A DNA stretch of 64,000 nt, taken from the NCBI RefSeq assembly GCF_019303535.1, contig NZ_JACCIU010000002.1:372001-436000 (forward strand), in the 5' to 3' direction. Source of the DNA: Lactobacillus sp. Sy-1 (GTDB lineage Bacteria; Bacillota; Bacilli; Lactobacillales; Lactobacillaceae). The notes under the pieces are model-generated. The model made no database searches and was not told where the DNA came from. It saw only the letters and a program-made list of their open reading frames with translations. A program made the translations under genes and the position numbers. Shown piece after piece: positions 35,977 to 45,800 of the stretch (its first letter is position 1; each line of letters starts with the position of its first letter).

Positions 35977-36879
35977 TTATTTAACCTTTAGCTCGCCATC
36001 GTCCTTAACCTTAGTCGCCCCAAAGATGTTCTTGGTAGCATCCCAGATTCGTTGGGCCACATCTGGTTTATTCATCGTATAAAGGTGAATTCCATCGACC
36101 CCCTGTGAAACTAAATCCACAATTTGGTCGATTGCGTATGCAATTCCAGCATCCTTTAATGCAACCTTATTGTCGGCATAGCGATTCAAAATCTTTTTGA
36201 ATTTTTCAGGAACAGGGACTCCTGAAATTTGCGCAATCCGTTCAATTTGGTTTTTACTGGTACAAGGCATAATTCCAGCCTCCACCGGAACATTAATGCC
36301 AGCTAACGCTAACTTTTCTTGAAAGTCATAGAAATGGTTATTATCAAAGAATAGTTGGGAGATTAAGTGGTCGCTTCCAGAATCAATCTTTAGTTTTAAA
36401 TGGTTGATATCATCCAAAAATGAAGTGGCCTCTTGATGACATTCTGGATAACAAGCACTAGCAATGTTAATGTTTGGATACTTTTCATGCACGTAGGCAA
36501 TTAGATCGCTCGCGTGGTTAAAGACGCCCCGGGGGGACAGTCCAGGAATTGCATCCCCACGTAGGGCTAAAATATTATCAACGTTAATTGATTGAAGGCG
36601 CTGAATTAGCTGATCAACTTGAATTTGATCTTGATATAGCCCTGGGACGTGCGCAACTGCTGGAATGTTAAGATGATTTTGAATTAAGTTTACTACCGCT
36701 ACCGTTCCATCGCTTTGCGCAGAACCACCAGCCCCTAAAGTGACCGAAATGAAATCCGGATTAACGTTCTTTAAGGCCGTCAAGGTCGGTAATACCGTTT
36801 CCACGGAAGAATACTTCTTCGGTGGAAAGACTTCAAGTGAAAACACTGTTTTGTGTTTAAAAAGATCAGCTATGTTCAT
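35977..36879 (-). CDS. metF: Methylenetetrahydrofolate reductase
   Basis: A 300-residue FAD-dependent TIM barrel making 5-methyl-THF for MetE. Seen: FSLEVFPPKK (active-site Glu), FISVTLGAGGS, ILALRGDAIPG, ASACYPECHQEA and SQLFFDNNHFYDF. It starts 14 bp inside the end of metE, with GGGGGAG upstream, so the two enzymes of the last methionine step are co-translated. Confidence 0.95.
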   Translation of the reverse strand: MNIADLFKHKTVFSLEVFPPKKYSSVETVLPTLTALKNVNPDFISVTLGAGGSAQSDGTVAVVNLIQNHLNIPAVAHVPGLYQDQIQVDQLIQRLQSINVDNILALRGDAIPGLSPRGVFNHASDLIAYVHEKYPNINIASACYPECHQEATSFLDDINHLKLKIDSGSDHLISQLFFDNNHFYDFQEKLALAGINVPVEAGIMPCTSKNQIERIAQISGVPVPEKFKKILNRYADNKVALKDAGIAYAIDQIVDLVSQGVDGIHLYTMNKPDVAQRIWDATKNIFGATKVKDDGELKVK

Positions 36880-39142
36880 AAATGCTCCCCCTTACTACTT
36901 TAGTGGCTTCCACCATGTTCTTTAGGCTATCAAATGATTCCTTTTCAGAACGGGTCTTAAGCCCACAATCTGGATTGATCCAGATTTTATCAACTGGTAA
37001 TTTACTAATGATCTGTTGAATCAAGTCTTGAATTTCTGCTTCAGATGGAATCCGTGGTGAATGGATATCATAAACCCCTGGTCCTACTTCAGTTTGGAAA
37101 TCATCGGCCACTAATTCATCAATTAATGTGAAATCAGCCCGGGAGGCTTCGAATGAGATCACATCGGCATCTAGGTTATCGATTGCCTTTAGGATGTCAC
37201 CAAATTCGCTGTAGCACATATGAGTATGGATTTGGGTTGATTCTTGAACGCCACTGTGGACTAATCTGAATGCTGGAACTGCCCAATCAAGGTATTCCTT
37301 GTACCAGTCGGACTTCCGTAATGGTAGGTTTTCCCGTAAGGCTGGTTCATCAATTTGAATGATCTTAATATCGTTCTTTTCAAGGTCCAATACTTCGTCC
37401 CGTAATGCTAATGAAATTTGAGTAACGGTTTCCTTTCTAGCGATATCTTCTCGTGGGAATGACCAGTTAAAGATGGTTACTGGTCCGGTAAGCATTCCCT
37501 TCACCCACTTGTCCGTTAATTGATTAGCATAAACGGAATCAGCAACCGTAATTGGTGCGTTTCTGCTAATGTCACCCCAGATAATTGGTGGCTTAACGCC
37601 CCGGGTCCCATAAGATTGAACCCACCCGTTTTGGGTAAATACGAATCCATCTAATTTTTCACCAAAGTATTCAACCATGTCGTTTCGTTCGTATTCACCA
37701 TGAACTAACACGTCTAATCCTAAGTCTTCTTGAATCTTGATGATTCTAGCAATCTTATCCCGGTTAAATTGATCGTATTGTTCGCGGGTAATTTCTTGGT
37801 GTCTAAACTTCCGCCGGTTTGCGCGCACATCTGCTGTTTGGGGGAAGGAACCAATCGTAGTGGTTGGTAACACTGGTAGTTTAAATTCTGCCTTTTGTAC
37901 CTTTTCACGTTCGCTCCGTTCGGGAAGGCGGGTGTAGTCATTAGCACTTAATGCGTTAATTCGATCGTGAACTGCCGTGTTGAGTGGATGCTTAACGTTT
38001 TTAAACAATGCTTGGTTCTTAGCTAATAAATCTGCGCCTTCTGCATCGTGGTTGACAATGTGATCTAAATCAACTAATTCGGCTAATTTTTCAATCGCAA
38101 ATGCTAAGTGTTGCTTAACATCTGAACCTAACTTATCTTCATTGGCAGCTGAGTAAGGAACGTGAAGCAACGAACATGAGGTGCTTAATACAACTGGTGC
38201 ATCTGTCTTAATTTCACTAAGCAATGCTAGGGTATGGTCGTATTGATTCCGCCAAATGTTCTTCCCGTTCACCACCCCAGCAAAGAGGTGCTTATCAGCT
38301 GGAAAGCCGTGTTGATTAATTAGATCAACGTTTTGGTGCCCTTCTAGCAAATCTAATCCAATCCCGTAAAATGGCTTGTTAACTACGTCATCATAAACAT
38401 CCCGAATGTCCCCGAAGTAACTTTGTAAAATGATGTTGACACCGGAATCATCAGCTAAAATTGAGTCGTATAGTTGATTAAAAACTTCTTTTTCAGCGGC
38501 ATCAACATCAAATGATAATGCGGGTTCATCAATTTGTAAGAACTTAACGTCCTCTTGATTTAACTTAGCAAGTAGTTCTTGATATGCTGCAATCAATGGT
38601 TGAACAAATTGAGCTGGCTTGGTGCCATCCAAGAATCGGGAAAGCTTCAAGAGGGTGTATGGACCAACAATCACAGCCTTAGGATTAATTCCCGCTTCCT
38701 TAGCTTCGCTAATTTCATCAAATAGCTTGTTCCCAATTAATTTAACGTCAGTCCGCTTGGTAAATTCTGGAACGATGTAGTGGTAATTTGTGTTAAACCA
38801 CTTTTTCATTGGGAGGGCCCGAACCGTTTCAGTATCTGTTTGGTATCCCCGTGCTTGTGCAAAGTATTCATCTAATTCAGAAACGTTCAAATCGCGGTAC
38901 CGCTTTGATACAATGTTGAGTGACACTGCTGTGTCTAGCAGGTTATCGAAGAATGAAAAATCACCAACTGGAATTAAATCAATCCCGGCATCCTTTTGGG
39001 CTTGCCAGTGCGCAACTTTAATTTCATGCGCCTTTGCTAATAATTCAGATTGATCAATTTGGTGCTTCCAATAATGTTCAGTAGCAAATTTTAATTCACG
39101 ATGTTCACCAATTCTTGGAAATCCGATAATTGTTTTTGTCAT
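36866..39142 (-). CDS. metE: Cobalamin-independent methionine synthase
   Basis: A 758-residue enzyme transferring the methyl group of 5-methyl-THF-glutamate to homocysteine. Both barrels are present: N-terminal GFPRIGEHRELKFATEHYWK, C-terminal PTTTIGSFPQTADVR. Zinc ligands: THMCYSEF (His, Cys), Glu in SFEASRAD and Cys in NPDCGLKTR. Full length. Preceded by a Met T-box leader, so expression rises when charged tRNA-Met is low. Confidence 0.97.
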   Translation of the reverse strand: MTKTIIGFPRIGEHRELKFATEHYWKHQIDQSELLAKAHEIKVAHWQAQKDAGIDLIPVGDFSFFDNLLDTAVSLNIVSKRYRDLNVSELDEYFAQARGYQTDTETVRALPMKKWFNTNYHYIVPEFTKRTDVKLIGNKLFDEISEAKEAGINPKAVIVGPYTLLKLSRFLDGTKPAQFVQPLIAAYQELLAKLNQEDVKFLQIDEPALSFDVDAAEKEVFNQLYDSILADDSGVNIILQSYFGDIRDVYDDVVNKPFYGIGLDLLEGHQNVDLINQHGFPADKHLFAGVVNGKNIWRNQYDHTLALLSEIKTDAPVVLSTSCSLLHVPYSAANEDKLGSDVKQHLAFAIEKLAELVDLDHIVNHDAEGADLLAKNQALFKNVKHPLNTAVHDRINALSANDYTRLPERSEREKVQKAEFKLPVLPTTTIGSFPQTADVRANRRKFRHQEITREQYDQFNRDKIARIIKIQEDLGLDVLVHGEYERNDMVEYFGEKLDGFVFTQNGWVQSYGTRGVKPPIIWGDISRNAPITVADSVYANQLTDKWVKGMLTGPVTIFNWSFPREDIARKETVTQISLALRDEVLDLEKNDIKIIQIDEPALRENLPLRKSDWYKEYLDWAVPAFRLVHSGVQESTQIHTHMCYSEFGDILKAIDNLDADVISFEASRADFTLIDELVADDFQTEVGPGVYDIHSPRIPSEAEIQDLIQQIISKLPVDKIWINPDCGLKTRSEKESFDSLKNMVEATKVVRGSIYEHS

Positions 39143-39189
39143 ATTCTAAAACCCCTTAGATTGTATTTACATAAATTAGAAAAAATGCA

Positions 39190-39480
39190 TAAAAAAACGC
39201 CCCTAGATAAACAGCTCTAACTCTGCTCATCTAGGGGCGCATTATGTACGCGGTACCACCCTAATTTAGCTAGTCAAGATCGGACTAGCCCTCAATAAGT
39301 ACACTAATAACAGCTATACTCAAACAATTTAACGGTTGTTAATCGTAGTAGGTTTATTATTACTAACTCACCCACTATGTGGTTACTCCAAGACCATCTT
39401 CACTAATCGCTTACATACCACTTCTCAACAACCGTGGCTTTCTGTGATGCTTACAACTAATTACTCATCTTTTCTCAGTA
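39190..39480 (-). promoter_or_regulatory. T-box riboswitch of metE-metF (Met specifier AUG)
   Basis: Minus strand contains TAGGGTGGTACCGCG (about 39264-39250) and a terminator made of CGCCCCTAGAT (39198-39208) and ATCTAGGGGCG (39229-39239), then a T run. AUG specifier candidate at 39397-39395, in the same GAAGATGGTCTTGGAGTAA block as the metA leader. Confidence 0.9.
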
Positions 39481-39505
39481 ACTTTTAATAATTTATGTTG
39501 AACTT

Positions 39506-39534
39506 ATAATATTCCTTTTATTTTTATTTGTCAA
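39506..39534 (-). promoter_or_regulatory. Promoter of metE-metF
   Basis: Minus strand TTGACA (39534-39529), 17 bp, TATTAT (39511-39506). Confidence 0.75.
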
Positions 39535-39552
39535 ACAAAATTTGAAAATAAA

Positions 39553-39585
39553 TAAAAAAATCCCACTAACTAATTTAGTGAGATT
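39553..39585 (-). terminator. Terminator after the nuclease gene
   Basis: Imperfect hairpin CCCACTAA/TTAGTGAG; on the minus strand TTTTTTTATT follows. Confidence 0.65.
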
Positions 39586-39596
39586 GATTTATCCGC

Positions 39597-40709
39597 TTAA
39601 TACCGGTGATAGTAGTGGTATTTGGGGTGAGAATAATTTTTGTAATAGTCATGGTGGTAACGATAGTGCTTATAAATACGGTAAGTAGCGTACGCCCCCG
39701 CAGCAGTGCCCCAGGTTGAATGGTGACTCCGGTACCGGTGATCGCTGCCAAATGAATTGTTGTCATAAAAAGTTGGGGCCCCCGCAGGCGTTGGCACGGT
39801 CATTGAATGGTCAATCTTCGAGCGCCCAGAAGAATAGTCAAAAACCACACCGGGTTGAACGTTAAATAAATATACGTTGAAATTTAATTCCCCGTTAGTC
39901 GAAAGCGCCTGTAGATGAACCCCCCGCGCCATTAATTCTGAACCCCTAAAAATTGGTTGAACCTGATAGATAACCCGCTCACCATCCCGCAGGGCGTCGC
40001 GAACCTTCGTTTCATAAATTGTTTGAACCCGTTGATTACTGAACGCCGTCTGGGTAAACAGATTCTTCGGGTTATTTTGATCTCCAGACTGATCACTAGG
40101 ATTATAGGTTCCATCAACGGAAATACCCTTTGATAAACTATACGCAATCATGTGACCCCGATTAATGATGGCCGTATGATTAATAAACTTCTGATGCCAT
40201 CCAGTTGGATAAACGGTTTGGGTTGTCCGCAGGGAGTCATTAGCAACGTTGCGACTCTCTAGATAAGCTGTATTAGCAGCAGCAGTGCGGTTTAACCCAT
40301 CTAAATCAGCATATTTAATATGATTACTGGTCCAGTCGCTGGCTTTTAAAGTACTATTCCCGCCATTAACGTTTATGTATGCTGCTTGTCCGCTATGGTA
40401 ATTTTTAGCTGCTAATTCGGCAACTAAGTCTGCGGTTTTTTGATGCTTAGTTGAATGTTGAACCTTGCTAGTGGAATGCTCCTGATTGGAACTCGCCTTG
40501 GCGTGCTCACTAGCATGCCTGCTTGTTTCTTTAGAGCTCCCATCGCCTGCGGATGAGCTCCTTCGCTCCACCCGACTACTCTGCTTGCTACTTGAGTTAT
40601 TGTCACCATTTGACTGACTCCCAAATGCGTAAATTATAAACAAAAATGCAAAAATAATTCCAATTGTGGTTCCCTTTTTACTCGTCTTAGTCTTTCTTCT
40701 TTTACTCAT
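39597..40709 (-). CDS. Membrane-anchored DNA/RNA non-specific endonuclease
   Basis: A 370-residue exported nuclease of the NUC (beta-beta-alpha-metal) family. Basic N-terminus, membrane helix about 14-30, then a Ser/His/Lys-rich low-complexity linker to about 90. Catalytic NRGHMIAY (His186) and QNNPKNLFTQT with the metal Asn; the helix SNQRVQTIYE completes the site. It would degrade external DNA/RNA, for nutrition or DNA uptake as for EndA-like proteins. The last 30 residues are extremely rich in Tyr and His (KHYRYHHDYY), which is unusual for the family. ATG at 40709 fits GGGGG upstream. The first of three consecutive exported proteins. Confidence 0.88.
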   Translation of the reverse strand: MSKRRKTKTSKKGTTIGIIFAFLFIIYAFGSQSNGDNNSSSKQSSRVERRSSSAGDGSSKETSRHASEHAKASSNQEHSTSKVQHSTKHQKTADLVAELAAKNYHSGQAAYINVNGGNSTLKASDWTSNHIKYADLDGLNRTAAANTAYLESRNVANDSLRTTQTVYPTGWHQKFINHTAIINRGHMIAYSLSKGISVDGTYNPSDQSGDQNNPKNLFTQTAFSNQRVQTIYETKVRDALRDGERVIYQVQPIFRGSELMARGVHLQALSTNGELNFNVYLFNVQPGVVFDYSSGRSKIDHSMTVPTPAGAPTFYDNNSFGSDHRYRSHHSTWGTAAGAYATYRIYKHYRYHHDYYKNYSHPKYHYYHRY

Positions 40710-40774
40710 TTTCAAGCCCCCTTGATTTAGTTCCTAATTAATTATTAAATATTTTTTAAGATTATTCAACACAA

Positions 40775-40806
40775 AAAAGCACCCGAAATAGTTTCGAATG
40801 CTTTTT
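40775..40806 (-). terminator. Terminator after the secreted protein gene
   Basis: AAAAAGCA...TGCTTTTT stem with an inner CGAA/TTCG pairing, plus flanking A/T runs. Confidence 0.7.
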
Positions 40807-40827
40807 GAGTTATTAATATTAAATTAA

Positions 40828-41850
40828 TTAGAATGAACCCTTCATGGTCATGATTTCATCAGGACGAAGTGTGATTAGGTAACCCTTCCCACTCTTATTG
40901 AAGATCATCCCTTCAAATTCACGGTTAGTATCAGCATGAATGTACTTAACATCTGACTTGGAAAGGTTGTTCAACTTGCCAGCTGGTGCTGAAACAATAC
41001 TTCCATCAGAAATAAAGTAAAGGCGGTTATTCTTTGGATTGTATGAGAAACCTTGTGGAATCGCACCGGCAGCATGTCTGATGGCGCTTCTCATTAGGGT
41101 AAAGTGAACCCCCTTAGTTGAGATGGTCCCACGGTAAATCTTGTAAGCTCCTTGAGGAACACTTCCACCACCACTCTTAACGTAAGTGTAAGCCCGACCG
41201 TACTTATCAAAAGTTAAGTTATTATCAATGGAGCTACCATTAGTAGAGAACTTAAATTGAACCCGGTTAGTTGGCTTCAAAGTCTTTTGACTAACTAATT
41301 CAGCTGAAGCACTAGTAGCAGATCCACGAGCAATATTTAAGTACCATAATTGCTTAGTCTTTGGGTTATAGGATAATGATTGTCCATGCCCCCCTCTAAA
41401 AGTAGGTCCAACCTTAATTGCATCAGTAGGGAAAACGTGGTTTTGGAGTTTACTCATATCGTAACGAACGATGTAGTCATTAGCATCATTATCACTTTCA
41501 CTCCGGTTTTGGTTGTACATTGCGTACAAGTACTTACCTACCAACACCCCACTCTGTGGAGAACCTTGACTGGTCATTAAAAAGGCATGGGTAGTAAAAC
41601 TAACATTAGTAGCACCACCACTAACCTTAATGTGGTTAAGATTACCGGCATTATTTAGTTGGTATTTTCCAAAACTATAAGTTGGTAAACTTCTAGTGAT
41701 GTTAGGGTTTTGAACTACCCTTACTTGAGGAATGCTGGTAACAGCAGCCTGTTTTTGATTATATGTAGACATCGCGTTTACAGAAGTAGCGCCCACGCTT
41801 GAAAATAAAGCAACTGTTGCTAGCGCAGTTGCCCACTTTGAAAACTTCAT
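40828..41850 (-). CDS. Secreted beta-propeller-like protein, function unknown
   Basis: A 340-residue protein with a clear signal peptide (basic MKFSKW, hydrophobic core ALATVALFSSVGA, likely cleavage after VNA). The mature part contains recurring blocks of the type SYNPKTKQLWYLN, FDKYGRAYTYVK, SYNPKNNRLYFIS and IFNKSGKGYLITL, the four-strand spacing of a propeller blade. No wall-anchor motif is visible. I do not recognise a named family; similar exported proteins are common in lactobacilli. The start at 41850 fits GGAG 8 bp upstream. Position directly beside the giant surface protein suggests a surface-associated role (inference). Confidence 0.75.
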   Translation of the reverse strand: MKFSKWATALATVALFSSVGATSVNAMSTYNQKQAAVTSIPQVRVVQNPNITRSLPTYSFGKYQLNNAGNLNHIKVSGGATNVSFTTHAFLMTSQGSPQSGVLVGKYLYAMYNQNRSESDNDANDYIVRYDMSKLQNHVFPTDAIKVGPTFRGGHGQSLSYNPKTKQLWYLNIARGSATSASAELVSQKTLKPTNRVQFKFSTNGSSIDNNLTFDKYGRAYTYVKSGGGSVPQGAYKIYRGTISTKGVHFTLMRSAIRHAAGAIPQGFSYNPKNNRLYFISDGSIVSAPAGKLNNLSKSDVKYIHADTNREFEGMIFNKSGKGYLITLRPDEIMTMKGSF

Positions 41851-41968
41851 ATTCAACAACTCCAATATTTAATTTTTAATTCATTAAATTAATAATTAAT
41901 ATTTAATGAATGGATTAAGAATATTATATCATAATGTTAAAAATAATTAAAATAAATTTAAATTTAAA

Positions 41969-42003
41969 AAAAGCCAATTTCTAGAATTTAGAAATTGGCT
42001 TTT
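41969..42003 (-). terminator. Terminator of the giant surface protein gene
   Basis: AAAAGCCAATTTCTA (41969-41983) and TAGAAATTGGCTTTT (41989-42003), perfect 15-bp stem, loop GAATT, T run on the minus strand. Confidence 0.85.
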
Positions 42004-42012
42004 AATTATGAA

Positions 42013-42850
42013 CTATATGAAACGAACGAACTTTTTATTACTGGTTAGGTACTTGCCGTGCCCGACATAGAACCTAGTTAATCCCTTATACTTTACAACC
42101 CGTTTAACGTTAATCTTTGCACCTGGTCGGTAGTAGGTCCCCTTCACGGTAAACGTCTTATTAGGATGTAGCCGTGCGCCCTTTGGATTAATTACTTTCA
42201 CCACTTTTGGACTAGCAATTTTATAATCACTGCCTTGGTAGTAGGCTAACTTAATGTAATTATGATTAGCAGTAATGTATCCATTATCCTTATGGATGAG
42301 GCTTGTTAAGTGGTTTTGAACGTAATAACGAACTAACCCACTACTGGAAAGTGCAATCCGATTGACCCTAAATTCGTGAATTCGATTCCGTGGTTGCTTG
42401 TTATACCGTTTGATCCGCTTAGAATCACTAAACGTTGCGGTTGAATAAACATAAATTGGTTTTTGATTATATACATAAATTGGTTGTTTACGCAGTTTAG
42501 TGTTGAAGGCCTTAACATAACCATTCTTATAACCAAGGGATTGGCCAGCTAATGACTTCTTAGCAACTAAATCACGTTTAGCAGCTGCTTGCCCACTGGC
42601 ATATTCAGCGAGATATTGCTTCCTGCCCACTTGGTATGCCTTTTCGTAGTCAGTTCGATATAGACTACTTGAGTCGGTAAACGAAGTCTGTGCCTGCTTG
42701 CCCTTGACACCACGAATATAACCATCGTATGCAGCTTGATAGGCGGATTCACTAGCATCGCCGGGTTCCTTCTTAAAGCCAATCTTAGCATCAGCAATTC
42801 CGTCATTATACAAGCTCTTATTTGCAGCTGATACTAATGCGTCGTTAGCA
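42013..42850 (-). other. C-terminal wall-attachment region of the giant protein
   Basis: About 280 basic, Tyr-rich residues. The first part repeats a Y-x-x-G/A-Y pattern (SAYQAAYDGYIRG, YEKAYQVGRKQYLAEY, GYKNGYVKAF). Then come two tandem modules of about 70-80 residues that end alike: GLVRYYVQN...GYITANHNYIKL and GLTRFYVGHGKYLTSNKKFV. They resemble DUF5776/SLAP-type domains that bind anionic wall polymers non-covalently. Confidence 0.7.
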
Positions 42851-45800
42851 GCTAATCCTAACTTGGCAGATAATACGATGGTTTCATAATCAGCTGCTGC
42901 TTGGCTAGCAGCTCCGCTAGCAACTGAATTGGCAGAAATGATCAATGAATTAGCAACCACTGCTTGACTCCCAGCAGATTGGGCAACTGAAGCAGCAGCG
43001 CTAGCAACTGCAACCAGTTGATTAGCCTTTGATTCGTCGCCATTGATAAGGGCGGCAGATGCAGCAACGTTAGCACTATTGGCCACTGAATTAGCAGAAA
43101 TTACAGTACTATTAGCGGCACTCACCATTTGAACGGCACTGCTTGCTACGATAGCAGCAGAACTGGCTTGCCGATAAGCGTTTGCCATATCCAAGGCAGC
43201 TGAATTACCATTGGCAACTGCTGAACTGGCAGCTGCTAGGTAGCTACTAATTGCGCTATTTGTTGAGACAATTGAGGCTATGCTCTCCGCTTTGGAGTTA
43301 TTCAATGAATTTTGTTGAATAATTGCACTAGCACTCAATGAAGTCAGGCTCGTGCTACTTGCATAACTAGGGGCCAGATTAGCAACAGACGTTATTGCAT
43401 TGCTAATTGACGCTACACTACGAGCAGCACTACTTGCAATCAACGCGTAGGAACTAGCGATACTGTTAATCGTTGATCCACTAGTCCCACTAGTGGTCGA
43501 ACTGCTACTTGCGCTACTATTCGCTCCACTAGCGTATGCACTGCTTGCGCCAGCAGTAGCACTATTTGCAACGATTACTGCAGAGCTAGCGATTTTCGCT
43601 GCTGAATTAATTACCACTAATGCCGAACTAGCTACGCTAGCGGCACTATTAACCACCGAGTTAGCAGCTTCAGCAGCACTAGCAAATGAATTAGCATCAC
43701 TAGCGGCGGAACTGGCAAGTGAATTGTAACGACTAGCCGCATTCGAGTCTCCAGCGCTGGCGGCACTAGCAGCTTCACTAGTTGCACTACTTACAGTTGC
43801 GGTAGCGTTTGCAGCTGCAGAATGATTTGATTCGGCAGCTTGGTTGGCGCTACTGGCAACTGATTCCGCACTTTGAACCTGACTATTAGCACTGCTTATG
43901 ACAACGTTAGCAGAACTCACCACACTAGTAGCCGAGCTTACGGTTGATGCATACGAAGCGCCGGTAGCGTTACTTGAAGCCAGCGATGCATATGAATCAG
44001 CCTGACTCTTAGCACTAGCCGCTATTGAATTATCATTCTGAGCATTACTACTAATTGAACTGGCTTGACTAGCGGCACTGGAAACCACACTGGCGGTTGA
44101 ATAGGCACTCGCAGCTGCTTGACTTGCATTCATCGAAGCTGAATTAGCAGAACTTCTGTAGTCAGAAGCCTTGGCAGATACCGACTGAGCAGCTAATGCT
44201 GCAGAAGATGCAACGCTAGTCATGCTGTTAATAATGCTAGTTGCACTATTTGCTGCAGATGTAGCACTGTTCACAGCACTCGCAATTGAGTTCACTACAC
44301 GATTAGCAGACGATACCACTGCAGCAGCAGAATTTCCGGCACTAGCAGCCGAACTAGCAGCATTGGCAGCACTCGATGCCTTAGCAGTGGCACTGCTGGC
44401 GGCACTGGAATCACCCTTGGCAGCGGCGCTAGATGCAATTGAGGCATAACTAGCAGCTTGTGAGGCCTCACTGGCAGCAGCACTATTAGCAGCACTGGCA
44501 GTCCTGTTAGCGGAGCTAGCATCGTTTTTGGCGCTTTGAGCGGCGGAGTTAGAACTAGCAACCTGTGAACTAGCAGAATTAAAGATTGATTGAGCAGCAT
44601 TAGCTGTTGATGCGGCACTACTAATAACCGCATTACTACTATTTTCGCTTGCAATACTGTTAATTACACTCGTCCCGGCACTGGCTTGACTAGCAATGCT
44701 ACTTGCACTAGAAGCGTTACTATCAACGCTGGCAGCCACCTTACTAGTATCATTGTTGACTGAACTAGCACTACTTGCCGTACTTGCAGCATCCGAAGCC
44801 TTGCGATTGGCATCGTCAGAGTTACTCTTTGCAGCGGACGCAGTTCCACTTTCAGCATCCGCTTCGGAAACCGCAGCAGTAGTAGCGGAAGCAACGATTG
44901 AACTAGCAATTTCAGCCTTTTTCACGTCATTTGCAGCCCGAACGGAAGCTGATGAAACAGCGACATTGGCACTTGAAGCCACCTTTAGCGCCGCACTAGT
45001 AACATTTTCGAGGGATGCTACTACCTGAGCAACTGAGTTCGCAGCTGCATTAAGACTATCAGCAACAGCTGAGTTACCAAGCACCGCATTATAATTAGCG
45101 GAACTAGCGTAGCTTTCAGCCATCCTCTTAAGTGATTGTGCCGTTGAATTGGCTGAACTTGCGGTTGCAGCATTGGACTGCGCTAATGCGCTTGCTGACT
45201 GCGCAGCCTGATTGGCCATTACTGCATCCGAAGCGGCTGAACTAATCGTTGCAACTGCCTTCGAGGCTGTCATGTAAGCAGAACTGATTGTGGCATTGCT
45301 TTCGTTCTTATCCCAAACCGACTTAATCACTGCTAACTGACCAGCTGCCGAACTACTATTAGAATTAGCTAAACTGTTGGATCCACTAGTTTGACTGGCA
45401 ATTACTACTGTTTGAGCATGTTCTTGATTAACTTGGTTTGCATTGTTGGCAGCACTACTTGCAATCGACCGGATTGCACTAGTAATCGATGTCGCACTTG
45501 CAACCTCTTGACTTTGCACAACTTCGGCTGACTGAGCAGCAACCAACGCATTCGAAGCAACTATGCGGGCTGCATTTGCGGATTGAACCGCTTGGGAAAT
45601 TTGAACGTTAGCACTGGTAATCGTTGTATTCATGGCAGCGATGATGTTGGTATAGGAACCAGCGGCGCTATAATCAACTTCAGCCTGGTTAGCATTTTTA
45701 ACTGCTAATGAATTCAACGAATCAGCAGCACTGCTATTCCCAATTTGAGCAGCACTAATGGCACTACTTGCTGCCTTAGCAGCCAGCGATGCACTTTGCG

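Noticed and set aside
39575-39766. 63-codon minus-strand Thr/Ile-rich frame over the nuclease 3' end
   Set aside because: Out-of-frame reading of the Tyr/His-rich tail of the nuclease gene; no independent start signal.
42013-42100. LPXTG sortase anchor at the giant protein's C-terminus
   Set aside because: No LPXTG-like motif, hydrophobic segment or basic tail of the sortase type; the end is a Tyr/Lys-rich wall-binding module.
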